From positions 1 through 53,956 of the forward strand of contig NZ_JAQTLH010000005.1 in assembly GCF_028714975.1 (NCBI RefSeq): DNA of 53,956 bases, written 5' to 3'. The notes under the pieces were generated by a model. That model had not been told where the DNA came from. It did no database searches and saw only the letters and a program-made list of their open reading frames with translations. Within the stretch, counting starts at the first letter, position 1. Every line of letters begins with the position of its first letter. Positions 19,003-26,600 of this stretch are shown here, in pieces. Source of the stretch: Sulfurimonas sp. (lineage in GTDB: Bacteria > Campylobacterota > Campylobacteria > Campylobacterales > Sulfurimonadaceae). Made by a program: the position numbers and the translations under genes.

Positions 19003-20769
19003 AGAGTTATCATCGGCAATAGCAGGCTTTAAGTAATTCTCTTCAATTAAAATATCAAGTGTTTTTTTAAAGACCGGCACGGCGGTTTGAGCGGCGAATT
19101 GGCTTTTTTTGGGTCTAATTACAATTGCGCCGATTGTGTATCTGGTCGTTTTGTCGTTGGCGAAGCCGATAAAAGCAGTGTTGTATTCATTTACATATTG
19201 GCTATCTTCAACTAGATGCGCCGTTCCGGTTTTACCGCCTATCTCTAAGCCCGCTGTTTTTGCTTTTGTTCCGGTACCTTCATTTACGGTTTTTATAAGA
19301 ATATCTTTCATTCTCTGTGCAGTTGAACTTTTTATAACTTGAATCTGCTCTTCATTTGGAATTTTCAACTCTTTTCTATGTCCGTCTATAAAGCAGTCCA
19401 CTATTTTTGGGGTTACCATTCTTCCGTTGTTGTTAAATGCGCTATACGCTCTGATAAGCTGCATAAGATTTACACGCATACCGTATCCATATGAGCATGT
19501 AGCTTTATAAATCTCATTGTTTAACTGCAATGCATCCGGAATAGAACCGACTCTTTCATATATAAGGTCAGGCGTAGATACGGTAGAAAACCCAAAATTT
19601 ATAAGTCCTTGATTAAAATCAGCTCCGGGGAGTTTTTGCGCCAGCTGGGCTATTCCAACGTTAGATGAGTGAACGATAATATCTTCAGCGCTTAACCAGC
19701 TAAATTTATGTTCATCCGTTATAACTTTTTTTCCGATTTGGTAGCGTCCGCCATGTCCGTTTACCATATCATAAGGATTTACAAGTCCTTTATCTAAAAG
19801 AATTGAAAAGGTAATAGTTTTAATAACGCTTCCCGGTTCAAAACTATACTCAATCATATTGCTGTTTAGAGACGGAAAATCTTCCGTTTGTATTGATTTT
19901 GGTAAAAACCTATTTGAACTTGCCATAGTGATGACTTTGCCGTTTGCGGAGTTCATTACTACAACCATTGCTTCTCTGGCATTTAACTCCGCCCTCATTT
20001 TATCAAGCATTTTTTCTATTCGTATTTGAAGCTCAACGGGGATATTGAGTTTTACGTCAAGACCGTTGATTTCGGGCTTTGTAAAGCTGTCTCTATTTAA
20101 GATAATATAACCGTTTACATCTCTTGGACCTTGGCTTATCTCGTCTTGTTTTGCCTGAAGTTCATTTTCAAATCTTTTTTCTATACCCTTGACACCTTTT
20201 GTATAAGTATATCCATCCTCTTCTACTTTGTGAGGATAGCCTATGATAGGAGTTAAAAGTTTATCATAAGCATACTCTCTGCTCTCTCCGCTCTCAATGA
20301 TATTTAATCCGTGCAGCGTTGTTTTGCCCGTAATAGAGTTTTTTCTTTCAATGAAAACCTTAAGTCTTCTAAGTTCATAAGAGAGTTGTTTAAGATATTG
20401 CGCTTGTTTTTCAGGTATGTTGTAGCTAAGAACTACTACACCGTTTTGTTTTTTTAACTTATCTTCAATCTCTTTGGCATCGATTCCTGAGTAGATACTG
20501 AAGAGTTCTACAAATAGTTCTTTTTTTTCCGGATCTATGTAGTAGCTATTTACAACGGCTTTATAAAGTTTTATCGTTGTTGCCAGATGAAAACCGTCCG
20601 CGCTGATAATGGATCCTCTAGTGGCTTTTGAGCTCTCTTTTGTGTATAAGGAGGGTAAATCACGGGATTTTAGGGTTGTAAGAAGCATTACGCCTAAAAA
20701 TATTAAAAAACCAAACACAATTAACGAGTAAAGAAGAAATATTTTTTTGCTTTTGTTTTGGTTATTCAT
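18979..20769 (-). CDS. ftsI: Septal peptidoglycan transpeptidase FtsI (PBP3)
   Basis: 596 aa class B penicillin-binding protein crosslinking septal peptidoglycan. One N-terminal membrane anchor (about residues 10-31) is followed by the dimerisation region and the transpeptidase domain with the active-site serine in FEPGSVIKTI, the SxN motif in HSSNVGIAQ, and KTG in GGKTGTAHL. It lies downstream of flgB-flgC-fliE, a placement also known in Campylobacter, but is separated from fliE by about 250 bases of palindromic repeats. Confidence 0.95.
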   Translation of the reverse strand: MNNQNKSKKIFLLYSLIVFGFLIFLGVMLLTTLKSRDLPSLYTKESSKATRGSIISADGFHLATTIKLYKAVVNSYYIDPEKKELFVELFSIYSGIDAKEIEDKLKKQNGVVVLSYNIPEKQAQYLKQLSYELRRLKVFIERKNSITGKTTLHGLNIIESGESREYAYDKLLTPIIGYPHKVEEDGYTYTKGVKGIEKRFENELQAKQDEISQGPRDVNGYIILNRDSFTKPEINGLDVKLNIPVELQIRIEKMLDKMRAELNAREAMVVVMNSANGKVITMASSNRFLPKSIQTEDFPSLNSNMIEYSFEPGSVIKTITFSILLDKGLVNPYDMVNGHGGRYQIGKKVITDEHKFSWLSAEDIIVHSSNVGIAQLAQKLPGADFNQGLINFGFSTVSTPDLIYERVGSIPDALQLNNEIYKATCSYGYGMRVNLMQLIRAYSAFNNNGRMVTPKIVDCFIDGHRKELKIPNEEQIQVIKSSTAQRMKDILIKTVNEGTGTKAKTAGLEIGGKTGTAHLVEDSQYVNEYNTAFIGFANDKTTRYTIGAIVIRPKKSQFAAQTAVPVFKKTLDILIEENYLKPAIADDNSSKPNIVK

Positions 20770-20837
20770 GTTTTTTTAGTATCTTAATTTTTAAAAAGAA
20801 TTATAACATTTTAACTTTAGTTTATGTTGTCACTCCA

Positions 20838-21013
20838 GTCATTGCGAACAAAGTGAAGCAATCTAAAAAAATATGGTTTTGTAATTAATGAAATTAAGAA
20901 TAGATTGCCGCGCTTGAGATTGCCGCGCTGCGCTCGCAATGACTATTATTGCGATTGTCGCGCTTGTCATTGCGATTGCCACTATTGTCATTGCGAGCGA
21001 AGCGCGGCAATCT
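20838..21013. repeat. Cluster of REP-like palindromic repeats (fliE-ftsI spacer)
   Basis: Several full and partial copies of one palindromic unit occur here. 20838-20864 is a diverged copy (GTCATTGCGAACAAAGTGAAG then CAATCT). Inverted partial copies begin at 20902 and 20916-20943, two more fragments lie at 20951-20980, and a full copy beginning GTCATTGCGAGCGAAGCGCG is at 20987-21013. The gene-free interval 20770-21025 is almost entirely this cluster. Transcripts from fliE into ftsI would have to cross these hairpins. Confidence 0.9.
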
Positions 21014-21025
21014 AAAACAAATTAA

Positions 21026-21328
21026 TTACAGCTGCGTTCTACCAAGCTCTTTATAAGCACTTAATGCTTTATTTCTAATCTCTAACATAAGCTTCATGCT
21101 TGTTTCGGCTTTTCCGATGGCAAGGGCTGCTTGATGCAGGTCTTTTACCTGCCCCGTCGCCATATCTCCTATCGCCTGTTCGCTTGTATTTTGAAGATCA
21201 TTGACTTCGTTTATGGCAGATTTTAAGTGCTTAGCAAAATCTTCACCGCCCTCTACACCGTCTATCTTACTTTTTTGTTTTAGTAAATCGGCTGTGGAAG
21301 CGCCTGATATACCTTCAATATTAATCAT
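21026..21328 (-). CDS. fliE: Flagellar hook-basal body protein FliE
   Basis: 100 aa adaptor that joins the MS ring and export gate to the proximal rod. The family signature is in the C-terminal half: KDLHQAALAIGKAETSMKLMLEIRNKAL and the final SAYKELGRTQL. It is last in a flgB-flgC-fliE operon with a 12-base gap from flgC. Confidence 0.95.
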   Translation of the reverse strand: MINIEGISGASTADLLKQKSKIDGVEGGEDFAKHLKSAINEVNDLQNTSEQAIGDMATGQVKDLHQAALAIGKAETSMKLMLEIRNKALSAYKELGRTQL

Positions 21329-21340
21329 AATATACCTCTA

Positions 21341-21835
21341 TTATTGTAACAGCGAAATTGCGCTGTTTGCTATATTTTTTGAACTCTCAAAAGCGGCCAC
21401 ATTTGCTTGATAAGAGCGAGTTGCTTCTACTAAATCGGCCATTTCGATAACGGGATTAATATTTGGATATGCAACATATCCGTTTGCATCCGCATCCGGA
21501 TGAGCAGGGTCATATTTCATCTTCGGTTCTCTGTCGTCTCTTGAGATTTTGTCGACTACTACGCTCATTATAGCAGGATTGACTTTTTTACCAAAATTTC
21601 CCTCATTTAATGGGTCTTCATACTTCGCACTCTCTGAGATATTCTCCAGTGCTTTATTAAACTGCTCATTGAAATTAATCGCTTTAAATACAACTTCTTT
21701 TCTTCTGTAAGGTCCACCCTCATCGGTTCTTGTCGTTTGGGCGTTTGCTATGTTTTGAGAGATTGTGTTTACGCGAACACGTTGAGCAGAGAGTCCGTAA
21801 CCGCTGATATCAAAACTATTTAAAAAATTTGACAT
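21341..21835 (-). CDS. flgC: Flagellar basal-body rod protein FlgC
   Basis: 164 aa proximal rod subunit secreted by the flagellar type III apparatus. The N-terminal rod signature is SAQRVRVNTISQNIANAQTTR, and the C-terminal part has NINPVIEMADLVEATRSYQANVAAFESSK. It sits 10 bases after flgB and 12 before fliE. Confidence 0.96.
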   Translation of the reverse strand: MSNFLNSFDISGYGLSAQRVRVNTISQNIANAQTTRTDEGGPYRRKEVVFKAINFNEQFNKALENISESAKYEDPLNEGNFGKKVNPAIMSVVVDKISRDDREPKMKYDPAHPDADANGYVAYPNINPVIEMADLVEATRSYQANVAAFESSKNIANSAISLLQ

Positions 21836-21845
21836 ATTTCAATCC

Positions 21846-22277
21846 TTAACTAACTTTTGAAGATGCATCTATAACGCTTCTATAAATTCCAGTATCTTTT
21901 TTGATGGCGTTTACCAAAGCATTAAACATTATAGAGTTTTTACTCATTTCTGTTGTTTCCACATCAATATCAACACTGTTTCCATCGTTTCTAGCCATAT
22001 GCCCATCTCTAAAAAATGTTTTGGCTTTAAGTGAGCTTTGCTCATCCTTAAATGCTATGTGAGCACTATTTGTTTGAGCCATCTGAAGTTTTGGATTGTT
22101 TTTATTTAACACTTTGGCTTTTTCTATTGCCAGTGCATCTTCAAATCGCACATCTCTTGGTTTATAAAAAGGAGTATCGGCATTTGCAATGTTTGAAGAT
22201 ATCATATCCTGACGAGCAGCTCTATAATTAAGTGCTTTTTCAGCTAATGCTTGTGTTGCAGAAATCTCTATGCTCAT
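21846..22277 (-). CDS. flgB: Flagellar basal-body rod protein FlgB
   Basis: 143 aa rod protein with the N-terminal signature YRAARQDMISSNIANADTPFYKPRD. An in-frame ATG exists 21 bases further upstream, but AAAGGAG lies between the two codons at correct distance from the ATG at 22277, so the shorter form MSIEISATQALAEK is chosen. First gene of flgB-flgC-fliE, behind a clear sigma-54 promoter. Confidence 0.95.
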   Translation of the reverse strand: MSIEISATQALAEKALNYRAARQDMISSNIANADTPFYKPRDVRFEDALAIEKAKVLNKNNPKLQMAQTNSAHIAFKDEQSSLKAKTFFRDGHMARNDGNSVDIDVETTEMSKNSIMFNALVNAIKKDTGIYRSVIDASSKVS

Positions 22278-22302
22278 CTTAACTCCTTTAGATGACAATT
22301 AT

Positions 22303-22320
22303 AAGCAAATTTAGTTCCAA
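22303..22320 (-). promoter_or_regulatory. Sigma-54 (RpoN) promoter of flgB-flgC-fliE
   Basis: Read on the minus strand the site is TTGGAACTAAATTTGCTT, with the invariant GG and GC separated by exactly 10 bases. It matches the TTGGAAC-N5-TTGCTT form of Campylobacter and Helicobacter RpoN promoters. It lies about 25 bases upstream of the flgB ATG. This implies control by RpoN and the FlgR-type activator, as for middle flagellar genes in the phylum. Confidence 0.85.
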
Positions 22321-22336
22321 TATGGATTCTTATTTC

Positions 22337-22397
22337 AGACTGCCGCGCTTCGCTCGCAGTGACAAGCCCCGTCTTTGCGAGCGAAGCGCGGCAATCT
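22337..22397. repeat. Inverted pair of REP-like palindromes upstream of flgB
   Basis: Two head-to-head copies, 22337-22363 and 22371-22397, separated by 7 bases, can form a hairpin of about 27 bp with very few mismatches. They lie upstream of the flgB sigma-54 promoter and upstream of the first prepilin gene, in a 315-base interval (22299-22613) without genes. That interval also holds the sigma-54 site and a second palindrome family. Confidence 0.9.
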
Positions 22398-22456
22398 CAG
22401 TGTGACAATTATCGTCATATTAAACTTAACATACCGTTATTCCAAACTTAACACTT

Positions 22457-22506
22457 TGTCATTCCAATTCCACATATTGTCATTCCAAGCTTGACTTGGA
22501 ATCTCA
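22457..22506. repeat. Second palindrome family (TCATTCCAAG-type)
   Basis: ATTCCAAG (22482-22489) and CTTGGAAT (22495-22502) form an 8-bp hairpin with a CTTGA loop inside a TGTCATTCC...GGAATCTC frame. A partial copy, TGTCATTCCAATTCC, precedes it from 22457. The frame resembles the flanks of the main REP-like unit (TGTCATT...AATCTC) but the core differs. Confidence 0.65.
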
Positions 22507-22613
22507 GACAATGAAATAGTGTTATTCCATTAAGCAATAATTAATCTTATATGCTTCATAATGTTTAACAGGGTTATTAGAGTAACCTAATTTTTTATCT
22601 ACAAGGAGTTCTT

Positions 22614-23021
22614 ATGAAAAGAGCTGGTTTTACTATGATTGAGTTAATCTTCGTTATCGTTATTTTAGGTATTTTGGCTGCAGTTGCGGTTCCAAAATTA
22701 GCAGCAACAAGAGATGATGCAAAGATATCTGCGCAACTTGCTAGCGGTTCACAAGCGTTGAAAAATTTAGGGGCTGAGTATACTTCTCAAGGTGCATTTA
22801 CAAATTATACGGCTGCTATGGCGAATGCTGGTGCTGGATGTTTTACTTTTGCAACAACTGTTGACGGAAATGTTAGTGTTACGATAATAGGTGCTGCTAA
22901 TGCAGCGTGTCCTGCTGCAGTTCTTACTGCTGTTACTACGGAGGCGTCACATAACGGTTTATTAAATACTGATGGTTCATCTAAAACATATAACTTTGGT
23001 GGTTCAACGGTAGTTCGTTAA
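22614..23021 (+). CDS. Type IV prepilin / pseudopilin 1
   Basis: 135 aa with a class III signal peptide. MKRAG is cleaved before FTMIELIFVIVILGILAAVA, with Gly at -1 and Glu at +5, then a variable soluble domain with two cysteines (AGCFTF and NAACPAAV). Such proteins are processed by a PilD-type peptidase and polymerise into type IV pili or type II secretion pseudopili. AAGGAGTT precedes the ATG. Two paralogues follow in tandem. No pilus assembly genes lie in the window, so which machine it joins is unknown. Confidence 0.88.
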   Translation: MKRAGFTMIELIFVIVILGILAAVAVPKLAATRDDAKISAQLASGSQALKNLGAEYTSQGAFTNYTAAMANAGAGCFTFATTVDGNVSVTIIGAANAACPAAVLTAVTTEASHNGLLNTDGSSKTYNFGGSTVVR

Positions 23022-23030
23022 TTTTTCTTT

Positions 23031-23050
23031 CCTCAAGCTTATGCTTGAGG
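23031..23050 (+). terminator. Hairpin terminator after prepilin 1
   Basis: CCTCAAGC-TTAT-GCTTGAGG, a perfect 8-bp stem followed by GTTTGT and preceded by ATTTTTCTTT, starts 9 bases after the stop codon. It would limit read-through to the next prepilin. Confidence 0.7.
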
Positions 23051-23098
23051 GTTTGTATACAAAATGGTAAGTTTTAAAACTAATATCTAGGGTTTTGT

Positions 23099-23500
23099 AT
23101 GAGATATTCCCGCGCTTTTACGATGATAGAGCTTGTATTTGTTATCGTTATTTTAGGTATTTTGGCTGCTGTTGTAATGCCGAGACTTGCTGCAACGAGA
23201 ACTGATGCTGATGCTGCTGCTACTTTGTCAAATTTTAAAAATGTAGTAAAAATGGTAGCGGCAGACGCAATGTCAAAAGGCGTTGTACCGGATGTTTCAA
23301 CAATTTTTCCGACTAACGGTGGAATTACTACTACGGCAACAACAGTAACGGCAGCAGTGGGTAGTACAACATGTGCTACCGCAACGATAAATGGAAATGA
23401 TTTAAACATAACTATTCAATCGGCAAGCGGTGATTGTACACCGTTTGCAGGGATTGTAGCCGCCGGTTATCCCTTGCTTGGAGTTGCAATAGTTCGTTGA
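23099..23500 (+). CDS. Type IV prepilin / pseudopilin 2
   Basis: 133 aa with the N-terminus MRYSRAFTMIELVFVIVILG. The residue before the predicted cleavage site is Ala rather than the usual Gly; Glu at +5 is kept. Two cysteines in the C-terminal half (TTCATATI and GDCTPFAG) probably form a disulfide. It resembles prepilin 1 over the N-terminal helix, and the bases around the stop codon and terminator (AGTTCGTT-ATTTTTCT) also match, which suggests tandem duplication. Confidence 0.86.
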   Translation: MRYSRAFTMIELVFVIVILGILAAVVMPRLAATRTDADAAATLSNFKNVVKMVAADAMSKGVVPDVSTIFPTNGGITTTATTVTAAVGSTTCATATINGNDLNITIQSASGDCTPFAGIVAAGYPLLGVAIVR

Positions 23501-23507
23501 TTTTTCT

Positions 23508-23533
23508 CATTCCCGAGCTTAGGTTTGGGGATG
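23508..23533 (+). terminator. Hairpin terminator after prepilin 2
   Basis: CATTCCCGAGC pairs with GTTTGGGGATG over 11 positions including three G-U wobbles, with loop TTAG. It is 8 bases after the stop and occupies the same relative place as the hairpin after prepilin 1. Confidence 0.6.
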
Positions 23534-23599
23534 AATACAACAATAATTATTTTCAAGTTATTTTCGAATAATTTCAAAGTTATTATTTAAGGGTTTTTT

Positions 23600-24061
23600 A
23601 TGAGATTCTCGCGCGCTTTTACAATGGTGGAGATGGTTTTTGTTATTGTCGTTCTTGGTATTTTAGCCGCTATTGCAGTTCCTAGAATGGCTGCAACAAG
23701 AACGGATGCAGAGCTTACTAAAGGTCGTGCCGATATCGCTTCCGTTCGTTCAGGGATAGTTAGTGAGAGACAGGGCAGGATAATAGTAGGTTGTTCTAGT
23801 TATGCACCAAACGGAACGGGAACCTACACTTGTAACGGAAATACATATAAGCAGATGGATAGCGGCGGGCTTTTTGGTGGTGTGCTTATGTACCCTGTGG
23901 CAAATGAATCAGGTAAAAACGGAAAGTGGAGTGCAACGGCAGGAAGCGGCACTTATGTTTTTAGAGCAAACAATGTAAATACTACTTTTACTTACACTCC
24001 GGCAAACGGAACTTTTACATGTACGGCAGGTTCTGGTAATTGCGATATTTTGACTAATTGA
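23600..24061 (+). CDS. Type IV prepilin / pseudopilin 3
   Basis: 153 aa. N-terminus MRFSRAFTMVEMVFVIVVLG, again with Ala at -1 and Glu at +5. The soluble part contains a GspG/H-like segment (KQMDSGGLFGGVLMYPVANESG) and four cysteines in two pairs. It is longer and more diverged than the first two copies. AAGGGTTT precedes the ATG. Confidence 0.86.
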   Translation: MRFSRAFTMVEMVFVIVVLGILAAIAVPRMAATRTDAELTKGRADIASVRSGIVSERQGRIIVGCSSYAPNGTGTYTCNGNTYKQMDSGGLFGGVLMYPVANESGKNGKWSATAGSGTYVFRANNVNTTFTYTPANGTFTCTAGSGNCDILTN

Positions 24062-24122
24062 TTTTTACAAATTATTAACATATTTTTGATTATACTTTTG
24101 TTGATAATAGAAGGAGTTTATA

Positions 24123-24332
24123 GTGAGAACAATTCAGTTAGAGATTGAAGATAAGTCGTTGGATTTGTTTTTGTCCATCATCAATAACTTGAAAGATGGG
24201 ATTGTAAAAAATTTTAAAATTGACGACATAGATGTAAAAAGCGATTTTCAGGCTGTTGCACAAGAACTTATGGAGATAAAAAACAAAAAACATAAAGCAA
24301 CAGATGCTAGAGAGTTTTTAAATGACTTATAA
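24123..24332 (+). CDS. Antitoxin of a RelE/ParE-type toxin-antitoxin pair
   Basis: 69 aa, starting at GTG 24123 after AGAAGGAG. The first part (MRTIQLEIEDKSLDLFLSIINNLKDGIV) resembles the short N-terminal region of small antitoxins that precede RelE-like toxins, and the rest is charged and probably disordered until toxin is bound. It overlaps the toxin gene by 11 bases, the usual arrangement for balanced translation. I assign it by size and context more than by a firm family match. Confidence 0.7.
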   Translation: MRTIQLEIEDKSLDLFLSIINNLKDGIVKNFKIDDIDVKSDFQAVAQELMEIKNKKHKATDAREFLNDL

Positions 24333-24657
24333 AGTCGGCTTGATTGAAGAGTCAAAAAAAGATATTAAAAATTTAGCTAAAAAATACCCTCTTATAAAAA
24401 AAGATATACTAACTCTCATTGATGATTTAGAGGTTGAACCCACGAGTATTGGAGTTCATTTAGGAAAAAATGTCTATAAAGTAAGACTAAAAAATAGCAG
24501 TGTTAAAAAAGGAAAAAGTGGCGGTTTCAGAGTTATATACTATGTTGTCACTGAAGAGTTTGAAGTTTTAATCCTAAAAATATACTCAAAAAGTTATATA
24601 GAGAATATTTATGATGAAGAGATTCTTAATATATTAGAAAAAGCATTGAAAGAGTGA
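24322..24657 (+). CDS. RelE/ParE superfamily toxin
   Basis: 111 aa basic protein with the RelE fold pattern: a helical hairpin (ESKKDIKNLAKKYPLIKKDILTLIDDL), then strands ending in GKNVYKVRLKNSSVKKGKSGGFRVIYYVV and LILKIYSKS. Members of this fold cleave mRNA on the ribosome or poison gyrase; I cannot tell which applies. Its stop codon overlaps the priA start (TGATG), so the pair is translationally linked to priA. Confidence 0.78.
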   Translation: MTYKVGLIEESKKDIKNLAKKYPLIKKDILTLIDDLEVEPTSIGVHLGKNVYKVRLKNSSVKKGKSGGFRVIYYVVTEEFEVLILKIYSKSYIENIYDEEILNILEKALKE

Positions 24658-26585
24658 TGCAATACTACAACATCGCACTTTTAAATTCCCCGTTAGAACC
24701 GTTTACTTACCAAACCCCAAAAATTATAGATATTGGCACAAAAGTCAAAGTAAAAGTTAGAAATAGAGAAGTTGACGGTGTTGTTGTTCTTAAATGTGAT
24801 GAGCCGTCGTTTGAGTGTTTAGAAATTTTAGAGGTTTATGACTTCATTTACTCGACCAAACAACTTGAGTTAGCAAAGTTTATCTCTACCTACTACTTTT
24901 GTTCACTCGGTGAGGCACTTGGGTTGATGATGGGTTATGAAAAAGGAGACTGCCGCGTCACTTCGTTCCTCGCAGTGACAGAAGAGATTCTGGATGGCAA
25001 ACACCTCGTCATTGCGAGCGAAGCGCGGCAATCTCAAAAATCCTGCTGCGTCGCTTATGCTCCTTGTAGTGACATAACACTCTCACTCAAACAAAGCGAA
25101 GCATTAGACTTTTTAAAAAAACATAAAACCTCACTGCTTTTTGGCGATACGGGAAGCGGAAAAACTGAGATATATATGAAGTACTTTGAGGAGATGATAG
25201 AACAAAAAAAACGCTCTATTTTTCTTATGCCGGAGATTTCACTTACTCCGCAGATGAGCAAAAGACTAAAAATACATTTTGGCGATAGCATAGTTATGTG
25301 GCACTCAAAACTTACACCTTTACAGAAGAAAAAAGCGCTCGCTTCGATTTATGACGGGAGTGCTAAGATAATCGCCGGTCCCCGTTCCGCTCTTTTTTTG
25401 CCTATAAAAGAGTTGGGGCTAATCGTAGTCGACGAAGAGCATGACGATAGTTACAAATCATCTTCAAGACCTCGTTACAATGCAAGAGACATAGCTATAT
25501 ATATGGGAAAGCTCTACGATATTCCCGTTGTTTTGGGAAGCGCTACGCCCTCTTTAACCACTTATGTAAAATTTCCGCATATAAGATTGCGAGGCGGATA
25601 TTTTAGCTCCCAAAAAGAGTTTGTTTATGAGAGTGGTGTTGAGAGTTTGTCGCCTCTTATCATGGATAATTTAAAGAAGAGTTTAGAAAGAAAAGAGCAA
25701 GCGATACTCTTTCTTCCTACTCGCGCAAATTTTAAGTATCTTATTTGCGCGGATTGTGGGCATACGCATAAATGCGCTTTTTGCAGTGTAGGGATGAGCA
25801 TACATCAAAAAACGCACTCTCTTAGATGTCACTACTGTAATTTTGCTCAGGCTATACCGCAAGAGTGTTTTGAGTGTAAAAGTTCCAATCTTACAAGTTC
25901 AAGACTCGGAACAGCCGAAGCAGTTGCAAATATAAGAGAAGAGTTTGACGGAGCAAGAGTCGAGCAGTTTGACAGAGATGCGATAACCACGGCTAATAAG
26001 CTTAAAGCGGCACTCAAGAGTTTTAACGACAGAGAGATAGATATACTTGTCGGAACGCAGATGATAAGTAAAGGGCATGATTACCACGGAGTCACTTTAG
26101 CGGTGGTTTTGGGCATGGACAATATGTTAAATATGAGTGATTACAGAGCCAGAGAAAAAGCACTCTCAACTCTCATTCAAGTAGCAGGCAGAAGCGGGCG
26201 AAAAGAGAGCGCTAAAGTTTTAGTGCAGAGCTTTAACGAAGAGTTTTTTAAAGCGTATGTAGATAAATACGAGGATTTTTTAGAGGATGAAAAAGAGTAT
26301 CGCAAGGAGCTTTACCCTCCATATAAAAAGTTATGCCGTATTTTGTTCTCGCATAAAAACGGCATAAAAGCTCAGGATGCAATGAATGAAATGCTTGCCT
26401 GCTTGCAAAAAAATTCAAATATTGAAGTGGTTGGATTTGGTAAATGTGCTATCGAGAGAGTTTCAGACAAGTATAGGTTTGAGATACTGCTCAGAGCCGA
26501 TAAAAGTACGGATATCATAAAAGCCGTATCTGCGTGTAGAGTTGATTTGGCAGAGATAGATATGGATCCTGCTGAATTTTCTTAA
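24657..26585 (+). CDS. priA: Primosomal protein N' (replication restart helicase PriA)
   Basis: 642 aa DEAD-like 3'-5' helicase that reloads DnaB at stalled forks. Walker A is GDTGSGKTE and Walker B is VVDEEHDDSYK. The zinc-binding cysteines run from CADCGHTHKCAFC to CHYC and CFEC. QVAGRSGRK is helicase motif VI. The start is the ATG at 24657, overlapping the toxin stop. Residues about 97-139 are encoded by a palindromic repeat insertion lying between the DNA-binding N-terminal region and the helicase core; the frame stays open. Apart from this insertion the protein looks complete. Confidence 0.95.
   Translation: MQYYNIALLNSPLEPFTYQTPKIIDIGTKVKVKVRNREVDGVVVLKCDEPSFECLEILEVYDFIYSTKQLELAKFISTYYFCSLGEALGLMMGYEKGDCRVTSFLAVTEEILDGKHLVIASEARQSQKSCCVAYAPCSDITLSLKQSEALDFLKKHKTSLLFGDTGSGKTEIYMKYFEEMIEQKKRSIFLMPEISLTPQMSKRLKIHFGDSIVMWHSKLTPLQKKKALASIYDGSAKIIAGPRSALFLPIKELGLIVVDEEHDDSYKSSSRPRYNARDIAIYMGKLYDIPVVLGSATPSLTTYVKFPHIRLRGGYFSSQKEFVYESGVESLSPLIMDNLKKSLERKEQAILFLPTRANFKYLICADCGHTHKCAFCSVGMSIHQKTHSLRCHYCNFAQAIPQECFECKSSNLTSSRLGTAEAVANIREEFDGARVEQFDRDAITTANKLKAALKSFNDREIDILVGTQMISKGHDYHGVTLAVVLGMDNMLNMSDYRAREKALSTLIQVAGRSGRKESAKVLVQSFNEEFFKAYVDKYEDFLEDEKEYRKELYPPYKKLCRILFSHKNGIKAQDAMNEMLACLQKNSNIEVVGFGKCAIERVSDKYRFEILLRADKSTDIIKAVSACRVDLAEIDMDPAEFS
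24946..25073. repeat. REP-like palindromes inserted in frame within priA
   Basis: 24946-24979 is an inverted, diverged copy (GAGACTGCCGCG...CGCAGTGAC). 25008-25036 is a near-consensus direct copy beginning GTCATTGCGAGCGAAGCGCG. 25038-25073 is a third, decayed copy ending in GTAGTGAC. Together they add about 43 codons, read as peptides such as LVIASEARQSQKSCC. The length keeps the priA frame. Confidence 0.92.
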
Positions 26586-26600
26586 AATTTCAACATAATT

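Noticed and set aside
20838..21013. CRISPR array
   Set aside because: Repeats are palindromic, in both orientations, of unequal length and without regular unique spacers; no cas genes are near.
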